Shown one piece after another: positions 1 to 8,017 of a stretch of 30,955 bases of DNA; positions within the stretch are counted from its first letter, which is position 1, and each line of letters starts with the position of its first letter. The DNA is from a virus. The notes beneath the pieces are model-generated. The model saw nothing but the letters and a program-made list of their open reading frames with translations. It ran no database searches and was not told the DNA's origin. The DNA lies in the IMG/VR virus record IMGVR_UViG_3300043436_001569, positions 1 through 30,955 of that record; one strand, written 5' to 3'. Position numbers and translations under genes: made by a program.

Positions 1-306
1 CTATTCATCGTTGGGGTATAATCTTTCCAATATACCATTTCACGACCTTCACGGGTTTCCATATTTAATGATTGGAACTTTACAACTAATCTTTTTTGTT
101 GTGTGTTCTGCCAATCTTCACAAACATAAAAAACACCATTTTCCCTATTGTGTATTTCTACATCTTGTTTTCCAACACGAACATCTTGGAATGGAATGTG
201 GTAGATACTTTCAATTCTACTTCCATCACGGCTTTTAATTACTTCCAAACTATAACCACCAAATAACCAAATATCATAAAAAATCTTGTAATATAATTCA
301 CTAATG
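1..306. repeat. Left copy of diverged terminal overlap
   Basis: This 306-base stretch is repeated at 30650-30955. I count 24 mismatches and no indels. The first 122 bases and the last 24 are identical, and 22 of the 24 differences lie at 198-282. Most changes fall at third codon positions of the portal gene, and only five amino-acid differences result. The simplest reading is the closure overlap of a circular or permuted genome, with two strain variants joined by the assembler. Confidence 0.85.
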
Positions 307-584
307 GTTTCGTATCTATTCACCAATACATTTCCCAAATCTTCAATTTCCACACCATCACCATAGGTCATATTTACTTTAGCATCAATAGCCACCGACA
401 TCGTAGGTGAATGTTCTTTTACTTGAAGGATAAATTGTGGGTAATCATTTCGTAATCCCCAAAGTATCCAGGGTTTAGACCTTTCTGTTGCTTCCCTATT
501 TTCACGGGTGTCTAATCTGTTGATTTGATAATCAACATTAAACGAATGGATTTTAGGTTCTATTGGTTTCTGTATGTTTTCCAT
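1..584 (-). CDS. Portal protein, N-terminal part (cut by window edge)
   Basis: N-terminal 194 residues of the phage portal, the dodecameric ring through which DNA enters the head. The frame is open from ATG at 582-584 to position 1 with no stop, so it is cut by the window edge. The early part (W-x-L-W-G-L-R-N-D-Y-P, then SPTMSVAIDAKVNMTYGDG) is typical of portals in Bacteroidota phages. Position 1 corresponds to 30650 and the frame matches exactly, so the rest of the protein is the feature at 30106-30955. Joined, the protein is 375 aa. The start lies 43 nt after the stop of the upstream fibre gene, directly behind the leader motif ATATTTATAG. No Shine-Dalgarno site is present. The family call is confident; the exact portal subfamily is not. 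Confidence 0.85.
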   Translation of the reverse strand, partial: MENIQKPIEPKIHSFNVDYQINRLDTRENREATERSKPWILWGLRNDYPQFILQVKEHSPTMSVAIDAKVNMTYGDGVEIEDLGNVLVNRYETISELYYKIFYDIWLFGGYSLEVIKSRDGSRIESIYHIPFQDVRVGKQDVEIHNRENGVFYVCEDWQNTQQKRLVVKFQSLNMETREGREMVYWKDYTPTMN

Positions 585-627
585 ATTCTATAAATATATG
601 TTATTCCTTTATTGTTTGTAGTAGATT

Positions 628-2532
628 TTATCTTGGTGGAAACATATTAGGGCCTGGTTTAGATGCTATACCATAACCCGCTGTTGTTATTAAACTATTT
701 CCGTTTGTTGTAGCGCTCCAAGTAATACCATCGTTAGATATTGCTATTGTATTTGTTCCCTGTCCTACCGCAACAAATATAGAACCATTCCAAGCAACAC
801 TAGAACCATAACTACTAATTATACTATTACCATTTGTAGATGCGCTCCAAGTCAAACCATCAGTAGAATAACCTAAAGTATTTGTTCCCTGTCCTGCCGC
901 AACAAATATAGAACCATTCCAAGCAATACCAAGACAAGATGTAGTAAAGATACTATTACCATTTGTAGAAGCAGACCAAGTTATACCATCGTTGGAATAA
1001 CCTAATCTATTTGTTCCCTGCGCTCCAGCAATCCATCTACTACCATTAGTAGCGATGCCTTTTACATTATTGTTAAATATACTAGTGGCATTCGTAGATG
1101 CGCTCCAAATAAACCCGTCAGTTGAATATATTATTTTATTACTACCACCAACAGCAACCCATTTAGAACCATCATAAGCAATATCATCACAACCACTAGG
1201 CATCAAAGAAAGAGCGTTAGTTGTAGCACTATAGACATCACCATCATAAGATACTGCTAAAGGTTGCGTTGTTGCTCCAGCAGCAATAAACTTACCATCA
1301 CCATACGCAACACCAAATGCCGAAATACTTAAAAAAGAACCTAAATTACTTGAACCAGTCCAACTTATACCATCATTAGAATATAAACCATCACTAGGAC
1401 TACCTGCTCCAACTGCCACCCACCTTGAACCATTTGTTGCTACTGCTTGTGCTACTATACTTAAACTTGAACCTGTGCCCGCACTCCAAACTAAACCATC
1501 TCTAGAATACACAACTTTAGTAGAACTATCACCAGCAGCCACCCAAAGTTCAACAGGGGTGCTCGTTGGCGTTGGTGTGTAAGTCGGTGTTATTGAAGGG
1601 GTAGGACTAGGGGTTAAAGTTGTTGTTGGTGTGTTAGTGGGCGTTTCTGTAGGCGTCTGTGTAGGCGTTTCCGTGTTTGTAGGGGTAATTGTCGGGGTCG
1701 GTGTTAAAGTAGATGTTGCCGTAATTGAAGGCGTTGGCGTTGGCGTTTCCGTGTTTGTAGGTGTCTGTGTTGGGGTCGGCGTCTGCGTAGGTGTTTCCGT
1801 ATTAGTTGGTGTCTGCGTAGGTGTTTCCGTATTAGTTGGTGTCTGCGTAGGCGTTTCAGTATTAGTCGGTGTCTGTGTAGTCGTAGGTGTTTGTGTAGTC
1901 GTAGGCGTCTGTGTAGGCGTTTCCGTGTTTGTAGGGGTAATTGTCGGGGTAATAGAAGGTGTCTGTGTATTGGTAGGCGTTTGTGTTGGTGTCGCTGTGT
2001 TCGTAGGTGTAATTGACGGGGTTATTGAAGGGGTCGGTGTGTGTGAAGGGGTAAGGGAAATTGTAGGCGTAGGTGTTATACCATCACCATTCTTATAGTA
2101 GATTTTATTAGGTGCGACATTAGCAGTATTACCTGTATAGAACTCGTTTTCAACAGGAACAAATATAAACGCTAAACTATTCAACAACTTTTCACCTGAA
2201 GGATTTAATGATGTTGAATTAGGTGGCATTTCATAAATCCCTAACCAATATTGGTTTTCATTTACAAGGTGTAAATTACAATCAGTTCCCGCACTATAAA
2301 TATAGTTTTCAGGTTGGTTCTTAAATGTGTTAAATGTGAATACATCATAACGACCAGTATAGGCACTTGGATAAGTATTTGTGCTATTTTCAGGATAAAA
2401 CGATACAATATTTCTACCTTGAGCGTTCTGTAATCTCCACAGGTATTTTGGATTAGCACCAAAGTTTCCCGTCTTGTATTGGGATACATTTACGAAGATG
2501 TTATTGACTGCGTTTTGTTCTATGTATATCAT
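628..2532 (-). CDS. Tail fibre/receptor-binding protein: N-terminal domain, Thr/Pro stalk, seven-repeat propeller
   Basis: A 634-aa protein in three parts. Residues 1-150 form a globular domain (start [11 protein letters not shown]). Residues about 152-325 are a low-complexity stalk of T-P-T-x-T-P units. Residues about 326-634 hold seven repeats, each with a V-A-x-G strand and an Asp-box-like motif of the type [12 protein letters not shown] (S-x-D-G-x-x-W). Seven Asp-box repeats suggest a seven-bladed beta-propeller of the sialidase/BNR type, fitting a glycan-binding tip. I chose ATG at 2532, 5 nt after the upstream stop. A longer in-frame start at 2664 would overlap the preceding gene by 127 nt and encodes an unlikely, Arg/Tyr/Cys-rich leader. 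The gene sits between another Thr/Pro protein and the portal. Its role as an adhesin is inferred from architecture. Confidence 0.8.
   Translation of the reverse strand: MIYIEQNAVNNIFVNVSQYKTGNFGANPKYLWRLQNAQGRNIVSFYPENSTNTYPSAYTGRYDVFTFNTFKNQPENYIYSAGTDCNLHLVNENQYWLGIYEMPPNSTSLNPSGEKLLNSLAFIFVPVENEFYTGNTANVAPNKIYYKNGDGITPTPTISLTPSHTPTPSITPSITPTNTATPTQTPTNTQTPSITPTITPTNTETPTQTPTTTQTPTTTQTPTNTETPTQTPTNTETPTQTPTNTETPTQTPTPTQTPTNTETPTPTPSITATSTLTPTPTITPTNTETPTQTPTETPTNTPTTTLTPSPTPSITPTYTPTPTSTPVELWVAAGDSSTKVVYSRDGLVWSAGTGSSLSIVAQAVATNGSRWVAVGAGSPSDGLYSNDGISWTGSSNLGSFLSISAFGVAYGDGKFIAAGATTQPLAVSYDGDVYSATTNALSLMPSGCDDIAYDGSKWVAVGGSNKIIYSTDGFIWSASTNATSIFNNNVKGIATNGSRWIAGAQGTNRLGYSNDGITWSASTNGNSIFTTSCLGIAWNGSIFVAAGQGTNTLGYSTDGLTWSASTNGNSIISSYGSSVAWNGSIFVAVGQGTNTIAISNDGITWSATTNGNSLITTAGYGIASKPGPNMFPPR
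1555..2080 (-). repeat. Thr/Pro-coding tandem repeat tract
   Basis: Imperfect tandem repeats of 6-36 bases encode the T-P-T-x-T-P stalk of the 634-aa fibre protein. Several 36-base units encoding [12 protein letters not shown] recur almost exactly between about 1740 and 1860. The complementary strand is read as a spurious Val/Gly ORF. The tract is prone to length change by slippage and gives homology with the shorter tract at about 3060-3235. Confidence 0.85.
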
Positions 2533-2537
2533 AATAT

Positions 2538-3338
2538 TTAGGTTGGTGAAGGGGTCATAGTATTCGTTGGGGTGATACTTGGTGTATTCGTTGGGGTTGG
2601 ACTTGGAACAATACCACCTTGAATGTAGAACCTTACAACCAAATCTAAATCTTGTGTAGGACAACCATTACCCAAGTCAGCGGCAGGATTTACAATAGCG
2701 GTTTGTTTTGTAGTTCCTGAAATTAAAGAACCACCTTGATAATATTGTTCCAAGTAGTCATATCCACCAAAAGAACCAATAAGTGCGTTGTAAGCAAAGT
2801 TTATATTCCTAACTTCATCATAAACAAAACCAGGTGAAGAACAACCTGAAAATCCACCACCATAAGTTATTTGATAAATTATGGCTGTATTGTTTCTAAT
2901 CTGTAGATTTACACAAGAACCATTACCTATTGTTCCACCAGTAGATAAAATTGGAACTAATGTTCCATTCACACTAACGGAAACTCCACCTGTGTATATT
3001 CCACCACCACAATCAATAGCCAATAATCCCGTTTGATACGGGACTGCTGGTGATGATGTTGGGGTCATCGTGGGTGTTGGGGTCATCGTAGCCGTTCTTG
3101 TCGGTGTAGGCGTCCTTGTAGTCGTTGGTGTGTTGGTTGGTGTGGTTGTGTTAGTCGGTGTGGTTGTAGGTGTCGCAGTATTCGTAGGTGTAATACTTGG
3201 GGTGATTGAAGGCGTAGGCGTTGGACTTGGACTTGGCGGTGGTGTTGGGTCAGGAAATAAAATTGGTGGAACTTGAGCCCCGTAGTTATACACTTGTTCG
3301 CCTTGGAAGTATTGGGTAAGTAATGATTTAACCTTCAT
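2538..3338 (-). CDS. Thr/Pro-rich structural protein, probable tail appendage
   Basis: A 266-aa protein. A short N-terminal segment ([20 protein letters not shown]) is followed by a Pro/Thr stalk at about residues 28-95, then a Gly/Ser-rich globular part (about 98-245) with four cysteines and beta-rich composition, then a second short Thr/Pro tail that ends the protein. The tail resembles the start of the stalk in the next gene, which begins only 5 nt downstream. The two may once have been one chain, or may exchange parts. The start overlaps the end of the 79-aa gene by 11 nt. I recognise no enzymatic domain. The position among fibre genes suggests a virion appendage; this is inference. Confidence 0.7.
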   Translation of the reverse strand: MKVKSLLTQYFQGEQVYNYGAQVPPILFPDPTPPPSPSPTPTPSITPSITPTNTATPTTTPTNTTTPTNTPTTTRTPTPTRTATMTPTPTMTPTSSPAVPYQTGLLAIDCGGGIYTGGVSVSVNGTLVPILSTGGTIGNGSCVNLQIRNNTAIIYQITYGGGFSGCSSPGFVYDEVRNINFAYNALIGSFGGYDYLEQYYQGGSLISGTTKQTAIVNPAADLGNGCPTQDLDLVVRFYIQGGIVPSPTPTNTPSITPTNTMTPSPT

Positions 3339-3567
3339 TTTGTATTTGTTGATGAACCTGTTTGATTAGGTCATTCACATTCGTATCACCACATTTACCC
3401 ATATTAAATAACTTGGTAAATATTAGGTCATCATTCCTGTAGAATAGAACCTTTATTGTAATTATTTCACTATGTAAATCAAGTCGCAAGTTTGTTAAAA
3501 TATATCGTGTTATTGGGACATAAGTGTTGTCCTTTCTAACCCTAATATCTTTGATTACTTCCAACAT
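3328..3567 (-). CDS. Hypothetical protein between tail tube and fibre genes
   Basis: A 79-aa protein of unknown function beginning MLEVIKDIRVRKDN, with basic and hydrophobic stretches and no membrane segment. The open frame reaches back to an ATG at 3603, but those extra 12 codons are the 3' arm and U-tract of the terminator at 3576-3605. I therefore place the start at 3567. The end overlaps the next gene by 11 nt, suggesting coupled translation. In its position, right after the tail tube, some phages carry a small tail protein, but the sequence itself does not show this. Confidence 0.6.
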   Translation of the reverse strand: MLEVIKDIRVRKDNTYVPITRYILTNLRLDLHSEIITIKVLFYRNDDLIFTKLFNMGKCGDTNVNDLIKQVHQQIQNEG

Positions 3568-3575
3568 AATTGGCT

Positions 3576-3605
3576 TAAAAAAATGGGGGTTTTTACCCCC
3601 CATTA
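3576..3605 (-). terminator. Rho-independent terminator after tail tube gene
   Basis: On the minus strand an 8-bp stem (AATGGGGG with CCCCCATT, arms 3582-3589 and 3597-3604) with a 7-nt loop is followed by a run of seven T (A-run 3577-3583 on the plus strand). It lies 17 nt after the tail tube stop at 3622 and inside the late gene series, so it probably trims most capsid/tail-tube transcripts while allowing some read-through. Confidence 0.85.
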
Positions 3606-3621
3606 AAAAGTATTTTTTTAA

Positions 3622-4218
3622 TTAGTTGTTGTAGTATAAACCGAAACCTGAACCTGCTACGAAAGCAGACAAGGTAGTAGATACTAACATTTCAGGAACG
3701 CTGATTGAACTTTGTGAAGTCAAACCGATTGAATACAACTGGTCGTCTCCTGGTAATGAACCTGAAGTTATTGTTGCTGTTTCAACATACATTCCGCCAC
3801 CACCATTTACATCAGCACCCGCCAAGAAAAACTTACCTGTCTTCAACTTTACGATGAAGTAAGATTGTGTGTTCTTTACGATTTGTTGGTAAAGGTTAGT
3901 GTTTTCCTGTGAATAACCAGGAATTGTGAATAAAAGTTTAGTAAGGAATGTGAAACCTAGTGATGGTAAGTTGATTGATGTTTCTTCATTCAACGCAGCA
4001 CTACTATTTCTAACTAAATCTATTTGTTGGAAAGTTAAACCTGTAGTAGCCGCTGAAAATGATGTGATATACCCATCAGGGTCGTAAGTGATTGAAGCGA
4101 ATTGTGCGTCTGTAGAAGTTCCTGTAGATGTTAAAACGAATAATTCGTCAATACCAGGAACATTATTTACACAACTAGCAAGTGCTAGTCCGCTTGTGAT
4201 AATACAATTAGAAGCCAT
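3622..4218 (-). CDS. Major tail tube protein
   Basis: A 198-aa protein that I read as the subunit of the tail tube. The opening MASNCIITSGLALASC followed by V-x-G-I-D-E-L-F-V-L matches the pattern of tail tube proteins in Bacteroidota siphophages (M-A-S-x-C-x-I-x-x-G-x-A-L-x-C). The middle part (SFIQ-like region, then YFIVKLKTGKFFLAGADVNGG) and the beta-rich C-terminus fit that family, and the length is usual for it. It follows the major capsid gene after a 98-bp gap holding a stable hairpin, and it is followed by a strong terminator, as expected for an abundant virion protein. The start is preceded by an A/T-rich leader without Shine-Dalgarno. The assignment rests on sequence pattern and context, not on a search. 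Confidence 0.75.
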   Translation of the reverse strand: MASNCIITSGLALASCVNNVPGIDELFVLTSTGTSTDAQFASITYDPDGYITSFSAATTGLTFQQIDLVRNSSAALNEETSINLPSLGFTFLTKLLFTIPGYSQENTNLYQQIVKNTQSYFIVKLKTGKFFLAGADVNGGGGMYVETATITSGSLPGDDQLYSIGLTSQSSISVPEMLVSTTLSAFVAGSGFGLYYNN

Positions 4219-4266
4219 AATTTTATGTTATTATATTTTTTGTTATTTTTTTATCTTCCTTATTTG

Positions 4267-4292
4267 GTTTATAGCCCCGTAGGACTATAAAC
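4267..4292 (-). other. Stable RNA hairpin with UACG tetraloop behind the capsid gene
   Basis: On the minus strand the sequence folds as an 11-bp stem (GTTTATAGTCC with GGGCTATAAAC, one T-G pair) closed by a C(UACG)G tetraloop, one of the unusually stable UNCG loops. It starts 24 nt after the major capsid stop. No U-tract follows, so it is more likely an mRNA-stabilising or processing element than a terminator. Confidence 0.7.
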
Positions 4293-4316
4293 CATTAGGA
4301 ATGTGATTGTTTTTTA

Positions 4317-5252
4317 TTACGATGCGAAAACTACCTGTGAAGGAATACCTACAGCAGAACCAATTTTCATAGCCAATTTCAATCTAGTCTGTTGAAAATC
4401 AAGGGAATACCAAGAAATAGGTGAAGAAATGTCGCTCAACAAGTCAGTTCCCATCATCAAGTTTTCAGCGTTAGTCAAAACCATATAACCAGCAGCGATT
4501 TCACAAGAAATAGCGATTACATTTGTGAATGGGATTTGGATTGCCATTTGTCCGTTCGCCAAAGTAATTGGGTTAAAGTTGAATAAGTTTTGGTTTCTTA
4601 AAGCCAACTGAAGTGCTTGGAAATCGTTGTGGTTCAACGCCATAATGGTATTGATTACCTTTAATGGAGCAGGTAAGTTCAAGATGTAAGCATCACTCAC
4701 AGCAACCGCATTAGATGGGGTCATCGCTGTATAGTTGATGCCGATAGTTTCAGCGGTGAAAGGTGCGCTTTCCAACTGCTCTATCACACCAGAACAACCA
4801 TCAGTAGCCGTTTCAGCGTTCCAAAACTTTCTTGAAGCATAAACCGAAGCCTTCTTCGCAATATCATTCATAAACGCTTCTTCTACTGAAGGAGCCAAGT
4901 TAGGTGGGTAAGAACCTGGTGATAATCTAATAGACATAATTGTTCTATTCAATTCATCATCACACCAGTTCTTTTGTATGTTGTATTGGCATACCTTTAA
5001 TTCTCTTTCAGTCAATTCAATAGTTCCGCCTGTGAAGGAACAAGAATTACCTGGAAAAGCGATGTCGTCAATCGCCCCCGTTTCATATACCGGAATTAAC
5101 TCGCCAAACTTTATGTTAGGAACAACTTTGTAAGTAGAACTTTCAATAGTGTCTATAACGATTTTTGATAATAGCAAATCTGCGTTTGCGTTCAAGTAAT
5201 CTACCATTCCGGTAGTATCAAAATCAAAATTGAAGTTTTTAAGATTTTTCAT
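4317..5252 (-). CDS. Major capsid protein
   Basis: A 311-aa protein interpreted as the HK97-fold shell subunit. It starts MKNLKNFNFDFDTTGM. It contains a segment with L-T-E-R-E-L-K-V-C-Q-Y-N-I-Q-K-N-W-C, a pattern seen in Bacteroidota phage capsid proteins, followed by an E-x-x-F-x-N-D-I helix and a C-terminus rich in short hydrophobic strands. Length is normal for the group. Gene order supports it: protease, scaffold-like protein, this gene, tail tube. The 5' leader is almost pure A/T with no Shine-Dalgarno site, and a stable hairpin follows the stop. No delta-domain is obvious, consistent with a separate scaffold gene just upstream. No catalytic residues are expected. Confidence 0.85.
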   Translation of the reverse strand: MKNLKNFNFDFDTTGMVDYLNANADLLLSKIVIDTIESSTYKVVPNIKFGELIPVYETGAIDDIAFPGNSCSFTGGTIELTERELKVCQYNIQKNWCDDELNRTIMSIRLSPGSYPPNLAPSVEEAFMNDIAKKASVYASRKFWNAETATDGCSGVIEQLESAPFTAETIGINYTAMTPSNAVAVSDAYILNLPAPLKVINTIMALNHNDFQALQLALRNQNLFNFNPITLANGQMAIQIPFTNVIAISCEIAAGYMVLTNAENLMMGTDLLSDISSPISWYSLDFQQTRLKLAMKIGSAVGIPSQVVFAS

Positions 5253-5282
5253 AATTATTGTTTTTTAATTTTTTGTTTTTTT

Positions 5283-5828
5283 TTATTTGTTTAATTTCAT
5301 CTTTTTCAAGATTTCATACCTGCTGTCGCTTGAAAAAGCGTTAGACATCAAAGTATCCTCTTTTAAGGGAGCGTGTTTTGCTTCATTCTTGAAGGCTTGT
5401 AAATCTGCTTTCAAGTCAGCAATTTCTTTAGTGTTTGCTTCAAACGCAAACAATACATCGTGTATCGCTTGTTTTAATGCGTCTAATTGTGTGCTTTCCA
5501 TTTTTTCTTTTTCAGCATCAACAATAACCACACCTTCGTCTTCTACTTCGTCTTCCATAGCGTCTTTGATTTCAACCAACTTTCCTTCTTCATCTGTGAT
5601 AAAGATTTTCATTCCGTCAGCCAATCTGTGCGTTCCAGAACCTACTTGTGTAAATGTTCCGTCTTCGTTTTTAACACTAATAGTATCACCCAATACAAAC
5701 TCCCCTTCAGTTGAATTGGTGATGATTACGCCACCATCTAATTCTACTTCAGCGAAGGAATGGGAAACACTTGAAAACTTAAAGCCAACTAGGTCAGCGA
5801 CTTTTTGTAATAATTCAATATTTTTCAT
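5283..5828 (-). CDS. Scaffold-like capsid assembly protein
   Basis: A 181-aa protein. Residues about 25-90 are beta-rich with repeated D-G turns (HRLADGMKIFITDEEGKLVE), resembling the small beta domain found before coiled-coil scaffolds in Bacteroidota phages. Residues about 90-110 are strongly acidic. Residues about 112-150 form a heptad-rich helix. The end is basic (SRYEILKKMKLNK), which could contact the capsid inner face. Between the maturation protease and the capsid gene is the classical scaffold position. There is no signal peptide. It could instead be a head decoration protein, but the coiled coil and basic tail favour scaffold. Confidence 0.7.
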   Translation of the reverse strand: MKNIELLQKVADLVGFKFSSVSHSFAEVELDGGVIITNSTEGEFVLGDTISVKNEDGTFTQVGSGTHRLADGMKIFITDEEGKLVEIKDAMEDEVEDEGVVIVDAEKEKMESTQLDALKQAIHDVLFAFEANTKEIADLKADLQAFKNEAKHAPLKEDTLMSNAFSSDSRYEILKKMKLNK

Positions 5829-5875
5829 AGTTTATTTTTTTTTTATTGTTTATGATAAATATACGACTTAAATGT

Positions 5876-8017
5876 TTAAGACATAGATTTATCCATTTCT
5901 TTTAGTAGTGCTTCTAATTTCATAACAAGTTGTGCTGCGTTGTAGTCCATAGCCTCTTGGCTATTTTCTTCAACACACTTGTATTCACTTCTATCACCTA
6001 TCTTGAAACCAATAGCAGTATAACCATAATCACAATTACAATATTGTTCTGCTATATCTTCATAGGGGATATATTCAGTAATGAACTCTTCAGTCGCTTT
6101 GATTGGAACACAATTAGGAACTTCACGACCATCAACTATTTTAGTTCCGTAAGGTTCATAACCTTCCCAACAAGTTCCTTTTGGGAAATTAAACTTTTCT
6201 TTGTATTGTGAATAACATACCGCTAGTCGTTGTTTTTCATCAGGGAACTCTCCCATCATTTCACTTGAACTAACACATCTACCCACATAATCACTTTCAC
6301 TTTCACCAGGTCTAACATCAATAAATGCTTCTTCTTTTTTAACATCAAAGAAATTGAATGGGACTTCCTCAAACATACCTTCTAATGAAATTGAACTAGC
6401 CTTTTGGGATAATACAAACTCATCAAAAATCCTTCTGTCCTTGAAATGAATTGTTGTAATCCAAGTGCCAGGCTCAAACTCCCTGCCGAATATTTCATAC
6501 GATTTATCCATCTTTGGATTATCACCAACCAACCAATTTTCGTAGGTATAAACATCATCACCACTAAACACCATTCCTGAATGTTCGTAGTTGATAAGGT
6601 TTTTAGGTTTCAATCTTGATAATTTCATCAACATCTTTCTAATAGTATCACGGGACATAAAGACATAATAAGGGGTATTAGTTTCACTATCCCATCTGTA
6701 TATCTTTTGATTTGGTTGGAATACAACTGCGGTAATATCACCCTTGAAGTCATCAGCGGAAAACATTACATTCATTTCGGTTGCCTTCTTCATTTCCCTT
6801 TCAGCCCAACCTAACGCCGCTTCACCACCCCAACTATCATACATAAGTTTTCCACAACCATCATCGTAAGATTTAGAACTTTCCAAATCTACTTTATGAC
6901 GGGATAAATAACTAAACATTCTTGTAATGGTTTCAAGGGAAATGTTGTCGCCTTTTGCCAGTTGGTTTGCTCTAATCTTACCAACTTCAGTCCCACAACT
7001 TCCCCAACCATTTTCTTCAACCCAATTTAGAACCCTTTGTGCCGTGTCCTGTATTTCTTTTGTAGGAACAGCGAACGCTTCCCTAACCTTAAACTTTTCT
7101 AATACTTCACCAGTTCCTTCGTAATAGTCGTCCATTATATCAACGGGACAATACCCTTCCAATATACCTAACTTTACTTTAGAAATGATTTTTGCTGTTG
7201 GTTCAGCAACTAATGCTGCGAACCTTGTTGGATAAACAAACAGACCGAAATGAAAACCGATTGGTTTTAATTCATCTTGAGCCGACATATTTGTTGGCAT
7301 TCTGTTTAAGTATCTGGCTTCACTAATAAATGGACGACCAGAACCACCGACATTTTGACCTTTAGTTAAAGCGGATTGTGCTTTCACAGGGATTTTTGAT
7401 AATGCCGTTTCATAAGTTTCATCTATACCTATTGGAAAATCAATTTGAGCCCACTTATGACGACATCTGTTTCCTGCTTTATACTGGAAGAAATCCACAT
7501 TAGGTGCTGTCTTTGCTCTTGGAACTAACTTGAATGTATCCCCTTGTGAAGATAGTTGTAATGAATATGCTGCCATATCATCTTTAGACCAAACCCTTTG
7601 AGCCAATAACATCTTTCTACATAGTTGTCTTGATGTTCGCATCAGGGGTGCTCCTACACCTGTATCCACGATATAGATATATCTTGAAATAACAGATGCG
7701 TTATTACTATTATCGTCCCAAATACTTTGTTTTCTTGGGTCAGTATTGATTGATGGAACAGCGAAGTTTTCCAATACCAATTCATCAATATCATTTATTT
7801 CGGCGTTGAAGAATGCTTCATCGCTTACTTCCATTCCATAATTATCAATCAAAGCCAACGCTTCGTCTGTTAAATCGTCTTTATGCGAACAGGAAACTTC
7901 TTCCTGATTGTTGAAAACTTCCCAAGCAATTTGTGTGGCAGGGTCTTTTACAATACTGATATACTGAATACCAGACATATCATCTTCTTCGTCTATTTTT
8001 AACTCAAATACTTTCAT
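5876..8017 (-). CDS. Multidomain head maturation protease (XkdF-like) with added modules
   Basis: A 713-aa protein. The first 40 residues (IDEEDDMSGIQYISIVKDPA) and residues about 420-555 (IYRWDSE..YYVFMSRDTIRKM, N-x-E-H-S-G at about 476-481, E-N-W-L-V, G-T-W-I, SISLEGMFEE at about 542-551) together look like the XkdF-type prohead protease. The His of EHSG and the Ser of SLEG are the likely catalytic pair. About 375 residues are inserted between the two halves. They comprise a segment with R-T-S-R-Q-L-C-R-K-M and later CRHKW (about 108-195) and a segment beginning F-A-V-P and running to YLSRHKVDL and WGGEAALGWA (about 315-410). After the protease come a Cys module (GESESDYVGRC...RLAVC, about 571-601) and a GYEPYGTKIVDGREVPNCVP module (about 619-638). 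It overlaps the tape measure stop by one base (TAATG). The fusion order suggests stepwise accretion. Confidence 0.75.
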   Translation of the reverse strand: MKVFELKIDEEDDMSGIQYISIVKDPATQIAWEVFNNQEEVSCSHKDDLTDEALALIDNYGMEVSDEAFFNAEINDIDELVLENFAVPSINTDPRKQSIWDDNSNNASVISRYIYIVDTGVGAPLMRTSRQLCRKMLLAQRVWSKDDMAAYSLQLSSQGDTFKLVPRAKTAPNVDFFQYKAGNRCRHKWAQIDFPIGIDETYETALSKIPVKAQSALTKGQNVGGSGRPFISEARYLNRMPTNMSAQDELKPIGFHFGLFVYPTRFAALVAEPTAKIISKVKLGILEGYCPVDIMDDYYEGTGEVLEKFKVREAFAVPTKEIQDTAQRVLNWVEENGWGSCGTEVGKIRANQLAKGDNISLETITRMFSYLSRHKVDLESSKSYDDGCGKLMYDSWGGEAALGWAEREMKKATEMNVMFSADDFKGDITAVVFQPNQKIYRWDSETNTPYYVFMSRDTIRKMLMKLSRLKPKNLINYEHSGMVFSGDDVYTYENWLVGDNPKMDKSYEIFGREFEPGTWITTIHFKDRRIFDEFVLSQKASSISLEGMFEEVPFNFFDVKKEEAFIDVRPGESESDYVGRCVSSSEMMGEFPDEKQRLAVCYSQYKEKFNFPKGTCWEGYEPYGTKIVDGREVPNCVPIKATEEFITEYIPYEDIAEQYCNCDYGYTAIGFKIGDRSEYKCVEENSQEAMDYNAAQLVMKLEALLKEMDKSMS

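Noticed and set aside
1-238. Plus-strand ORFs in both copies of the terminal overlap
   Set aside because: Antisense shadows of the portal gene; they carry no independent support and the same frame appears in both copies because the DNA is the same locus.
1631-2098. Plus-strand ORF of Val/Gly repeats (155 aa)
   Set aside because: It is the complement of the Thr/Pro tract of the fibre gene; its length comes from low complexity.
2533-2664. N-terminal extension of the 634-aa fibre protein
   Set aside because: It would overlap the upstream gene by 127 nt, while an ATG 5 nt after the upstream stop fits the packing of the region.
3568-3603. N-terminal extension of the 79-aa protein
   Set aside because: These codons are the terminator arm and U-tract.
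5287-5871. Plus-strand ORF of 194 aa opposite the scaffold gene
   Set aside because: Ser/Asn/Phe-rich composition and antisense position to a well supported gene; no start signal or promoter.
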